From an uncultured bacterium (GTDB lineage: Bacteria; Hydrogenedentota; Hydrogenedentia; Hydrogenedentales; CAITNO01): a stretch of DNA of 8,638 nucleotides. The notes beneath the pieces were generated by a model. The model did no database searches. It was not told the DNA's origin and saw only the letters and a list, made by a program, of their open reading frames with translations. Shown here in pieces: positions 6,524 through 8,638 of this stretch; positions within the stretch are counted from its first letter, which is position 1, and each line of letters starts with the position of its first letter. Position numbers and translations under genes: made by a program. The stretch covers positions 1 to 8,638 of the forward strand of contig CALDSM010000277.1 of assembly GCA_937923585.1 (NCBI GenBank), given 5' to 3'.

Positions 6524-7949
6524 AAAGAGCCGCGCCGGACGGCGCGCCGTGGCGGTAGACCCGCTCGATGTGCCCGAGGCGGCACTGCCCGCCGAACTGT
6601 GCCGGTCCGCGGCGGTGCCGCTGCCTGAACTGAGTGAACTGGATGTGGTGCGCCATTTCACGCTCCTCTCCCGGCGCAACTACGGCGTGGACAGCCATTT
6701 CTATCCGCTTGGCTCCTGCACGATGAAGTACAACCCGAAAGTTTCCGAACTCGTCGCCTCCCATCCGGGTTTTGCCGCGCTGCATCCGCACCTGTCCACG
6801 GCCAACGTGTATGAAAAGGCCTGCCAGGGGGCACTGGAACTGGTCTTCGAGACCGAGCGCATGCTGGCCGAGATCGGCGGCATGAAGGCGGGCTGCCTCC
6901 AGCCGATGGCCGGCGCACACGGCGAACTGACCGGCGTGCTGCTCATCGCCGCCTACCACCGCGACAGGGGCAACACGCACAAGCGCACCATCCTCATCCC
7001 CGACTCGGCGCACGGCACCAATCCCGCCACCGCCGCGATGGCCGGTTTCGAGGTGCGCGAGATTCCCTCGACCGCCGCGGGCACCATGGATTTTGACAAG
7101 CTTCTGGAAGCGCTCGACGAGACCGTCGCCGGCGTGATGATGACCTGCCCCAACACGCACGGCCTCTTTGAGCCGCAGGTGCATGCGGTGGCCGACCGCG
7201 CCCACGCGGTGGACGCGCTGCTCTATTACGACGGCGCGAACCTCAATGCGATTGTCGGCAAATGCCGCCCCGGCGACCTCGGCTTCGACGTCATGCACTT
7301 CAACCTGCACAAGACCTTTGCCACGCCGCACGGCATGGGCGGGCCCGGTTCGGGCGCGATTGCCGTCGGCGACCGGCTGCTGCCCTATCTGCCCGGCCCG
7401 AAGGTGGTCAAGACCGCGGACGGCTTCACACTGGAGGCGATCCCCAAATCCATGGGCCGCATGGCCGCCTTCTTCGGCAACTTCCTGATTGCGGTGCGCG
7501 CCTACGCCTTCCTGCGCTACTACGGCGGCGACGGCCTGCCGTCGGTGGCCGAGAACGCGGTGCTCAACGCAAACTACATGTTTGCGCGGCTGCGCGGCGC
7601 GTACCAGGCTGCCTTCGCGGGCAACTGCATGCACGAGTGCGTGCTCAGCGCCTCGTGGCAGGCGGACAAGGGCGTGCATGCGCTCGACATCGCCAAGGCG
7701 CTGCTCGACCGCGGCTTCCACGCGCCCACGATCTACTTCCCGCTCACGGTGCGGGAGTGCATGATGATCGAGCCGACCGAGACGGAGTCGAAGGAGACGA
7801 TGGATCTCTTCTGCGACGCCATGCTCGAAATCGCCCGGCTCGTGGACGAGGACCCCGAATCGCTGCACGCCGCGCCGGTCACCCGGCCCGTGTCGCGGCT
7901 CGACGAGGTGCGCGCGGCCAAGGACCTGAACTGCGCCTGTCTGGCATAA
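6507..7949 (+). CDS. gcvPB: Glycine dehydrogenase (decarboxylating) subunit 2, C-terminal half of P protein
   Basis: Catalytic PLP subunit of the split P protein. The 480 residues fit the family (about 480-500). Landmarks: HFTLLSRRNYGVDSHFYPLG (50-69), GSCTMKYNPK (69-78), LQPMAGAHGELTGV (131-144), IPDSAHGTNPATA (164-176), MMTCPNTHGLFE (211-222), and YYDGANLNAIVG (240-251). FNLHKTFATPHGMGGPG (265-281) has Lys-269 as the PLP Schiff-base residue. The C-terminal IYFPLTVRECMMIEPTETES and a PVSRLDE stretch complete the fold. It starts with GTG inside the end of gcvPA. The extreme C-terminus, DLNCACLA, ends in a CxC pair where relatives usually have a Leu/Arg/Trp-type tail, a minor oddity with no assigned meaning. 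The stop falls 7 nt before lplA. Confidence 0.98.
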   Translation: MELLFEKSRAGRRAVAVDPLDVPEAALPAELCRSAAVPLPELSELDVVRHFTLLSRRNYGVDSHFYPLGSCTMKYNPKVSELVASHPGFAALHPHLSTANVYEKACQGALELVFETERMLAEIGGMKAGCLQPMAGAHGELTGVLLIAAYHRDRGNTHKRTILIPDSAHGTNPATAAMAGFEVREIPSTAAGTMDFDKLLEALDETVAGVMMTCPNTHGLFEPQVHAVADRAHAVDALLYYDGANLNAIVGKCRPGDLGFDVMHFNLHKTFATPHGMGGPGSGAIAVGDRLLPYLPGPKVVKTADGFTLEAIPKSMGRMAAFFGNFLIAVRAYAFLRYYGGDGLPSVAENAVLNANYMFARLRGAYQAAFAGNCMHECVLSASWQADKGVHALDIAKALLDRGFHAPTIYFPLTVRECMMIEPTETESKETMDLFCDAMLEIARLVDEDPESLHAAPVTRPVSRLDEVRAAKDLNCACLA

Positions 7950-7956
7950 TGGTTCC

Positions 7957-8638
7957 ATGCGCCTGCTCGACCTGAGTTTCGACACGCCCGCGGAAAACCT
8001 CGCCATGGACGAGGCCATTCTCGACGCGGTCGAGTCCGGCCACTCCCCCGCCACCCTCCGCTTTTGGGAATGCCCCGTCCGCTTCGTCGTGGTTGGATCG
8101 GCGCAGACGCTGAACCGGGAAGTGCATGAGGAGCAATGCGCCGCGGACAGCGTGCCCGTGCTGCGCCGCTGCACGGCGGGCGGATGCGTCCTGCAGGGGC
8201 CGGGCAGCCTCAACTACGCGCTGACGCTTCCCTACGGCGAGTTTCCCGAGACGCAGGACCTGCACCAGTCCTACTGCTTCATCCTGCACCGCATGTCCGA
8301 CGCGTTGGCGTCCCTTGGCGTGCCCGCGCGCCACGAGGGCATCTGTGACCTGGCCGTGGCCGGGCTGAAAGTGTCGGGCAACGCCCAGCGCAGAAAGCGG
8401 CGTGCTTTCCTCCATCACGGAACGCTGCTTTACCGCGCCGATTACGAGGGTATGGCCCGCTACCTGCGCGAACCGCAGGATCGGCCCGACTACCGTGGCG
8501 GACGCAACCACCGCGATTTCGTCGGCGAACTGCCGCCGACACCAACGGCGCTGCGCGCGGCGGTGCGCAACGCCTTTGCGGCAGAAGCAACGGCGGAAGT
8601 GCCCAACCCGGAAGAACTCGCCGCCATGTATCGCTTGG
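7957..8638 (+). CDS. lplA: Lipoate-protein ligase / lipoyltransferase family protein (LplA-like), 3' end cut by window edge
   Basis: The first 227 codons are visible with no stop. This is the BPL_LplA_LipB superfamily: LplA activates lipoate with ATP and joins it to lipoyl domains such as GcvH Lys-62. Visible motifs: ENLAMDEAIL (13-22), LRFWECP (34-40), the lipoyl-AMP loop region VLRRCTAGGCVLQGPGSLNY (68-87), DLAVAGLKVSGNAQRR (131-146) with Lys-138 matching the conserved ligase lysine, and LHHGTLLYRADY. The loop is unusual: E. coli LplA has RRxSGGGAVFHD, while this has RRCTAGGCVLQG, losing one glycine and the His-Asp. Octanoyltransferases of the LipM/LipL type are an alternative. The ATG at 7957 gives the family N-terminus, but only 7 nt separate it from the gcvPB stop and there is no clear Shine-Dalgarno, so coupling is likely. 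An ATG at 7949 is in the wrong frame. Confidence 0.88.
   Translation, partial: MRLLDLSFDTPAENLAMDEAILDAVESGHSPATLRFWECPVRFVVVGSAQTLNREVHEEQCAADSVPVLRRCTAGGCVLQGPGSLNYALTLPYGEFPETQDLHQSYCFILHRMSDALASLGVPARHEGICDLAVAGLKVSGNAQRRKRRAFLHHGTLLYRADYEGMARYLREPQDRPDYRGGRNHRDFVGELPPTPTALRAAVRNAFAAEATAEVPNPEELAAMYRL

Overview
This is an 8.6 kb stretch of GC-rich bacterial chromosome (roughly two-thirds G+C by eye, with strong G/C preference at third codon positions). It is densely packed and has a metabolic theme. I see no mobile elements, CRISPR arrays, tRNAs or rRNAs. The split P-protein (gcvPA/gcvPB), the unusual LplA motif and the surface-polysaccharide-type heparinase-like protein fit an uncultured, high-GC, non-model lineage. 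A Planctomycetes, Lentisphaerae or Hydrogenedentes-like bacterium is my low-confidence guess; nothing here fixes the taxonomy.

Layout. (1) A nearly complete YbjQ/UPF0145 gene runs leftward off the left edge on the minus strand. (2) Diverging from it across 92 bp is a translationally coupled pair on the plus strand: a GarK/GlxK-type glycerate kinase and a heparinase II/III-like protein (ATGA overlap). (3) A 355 bp intergenic region follows. Its first half holds nothing I recognise. Its second half carries a sigma70-like promoter and then a clear ZTP (pfl) riboswitch, with P1, P2, P3 and a perfect 6 bp pseudoknot. (4) The rest is one tight plus-strand operon, gcvT-gcvH-gcvPA-gcvPB-lplA, with lplA running off the right edge.

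How the genes work together. GcvPA/GcvPB decarboxylate glycine, GcvH carries the aminomethyl group on its lipoyl lysine, and GcvT passes the one-carbon unit to tetrahydrofolate as 5,10-methylene-THF. LplA would attach lipoate to GcvH. Only the L-protein (Lpd) is absent from the window. The riboswitch senses ZTP/ZMP, which builds up when 10-formyl-THF is short. The operon therefore appears to be switched on by one-carbon starvation, with glycine cleavage as the refill route. This wiring is the most interesting point in the window. The glycerate kinase next door would feed glycerate into glycolysis, but its own promoter and its link to the heparinase-like protein are unresolved.
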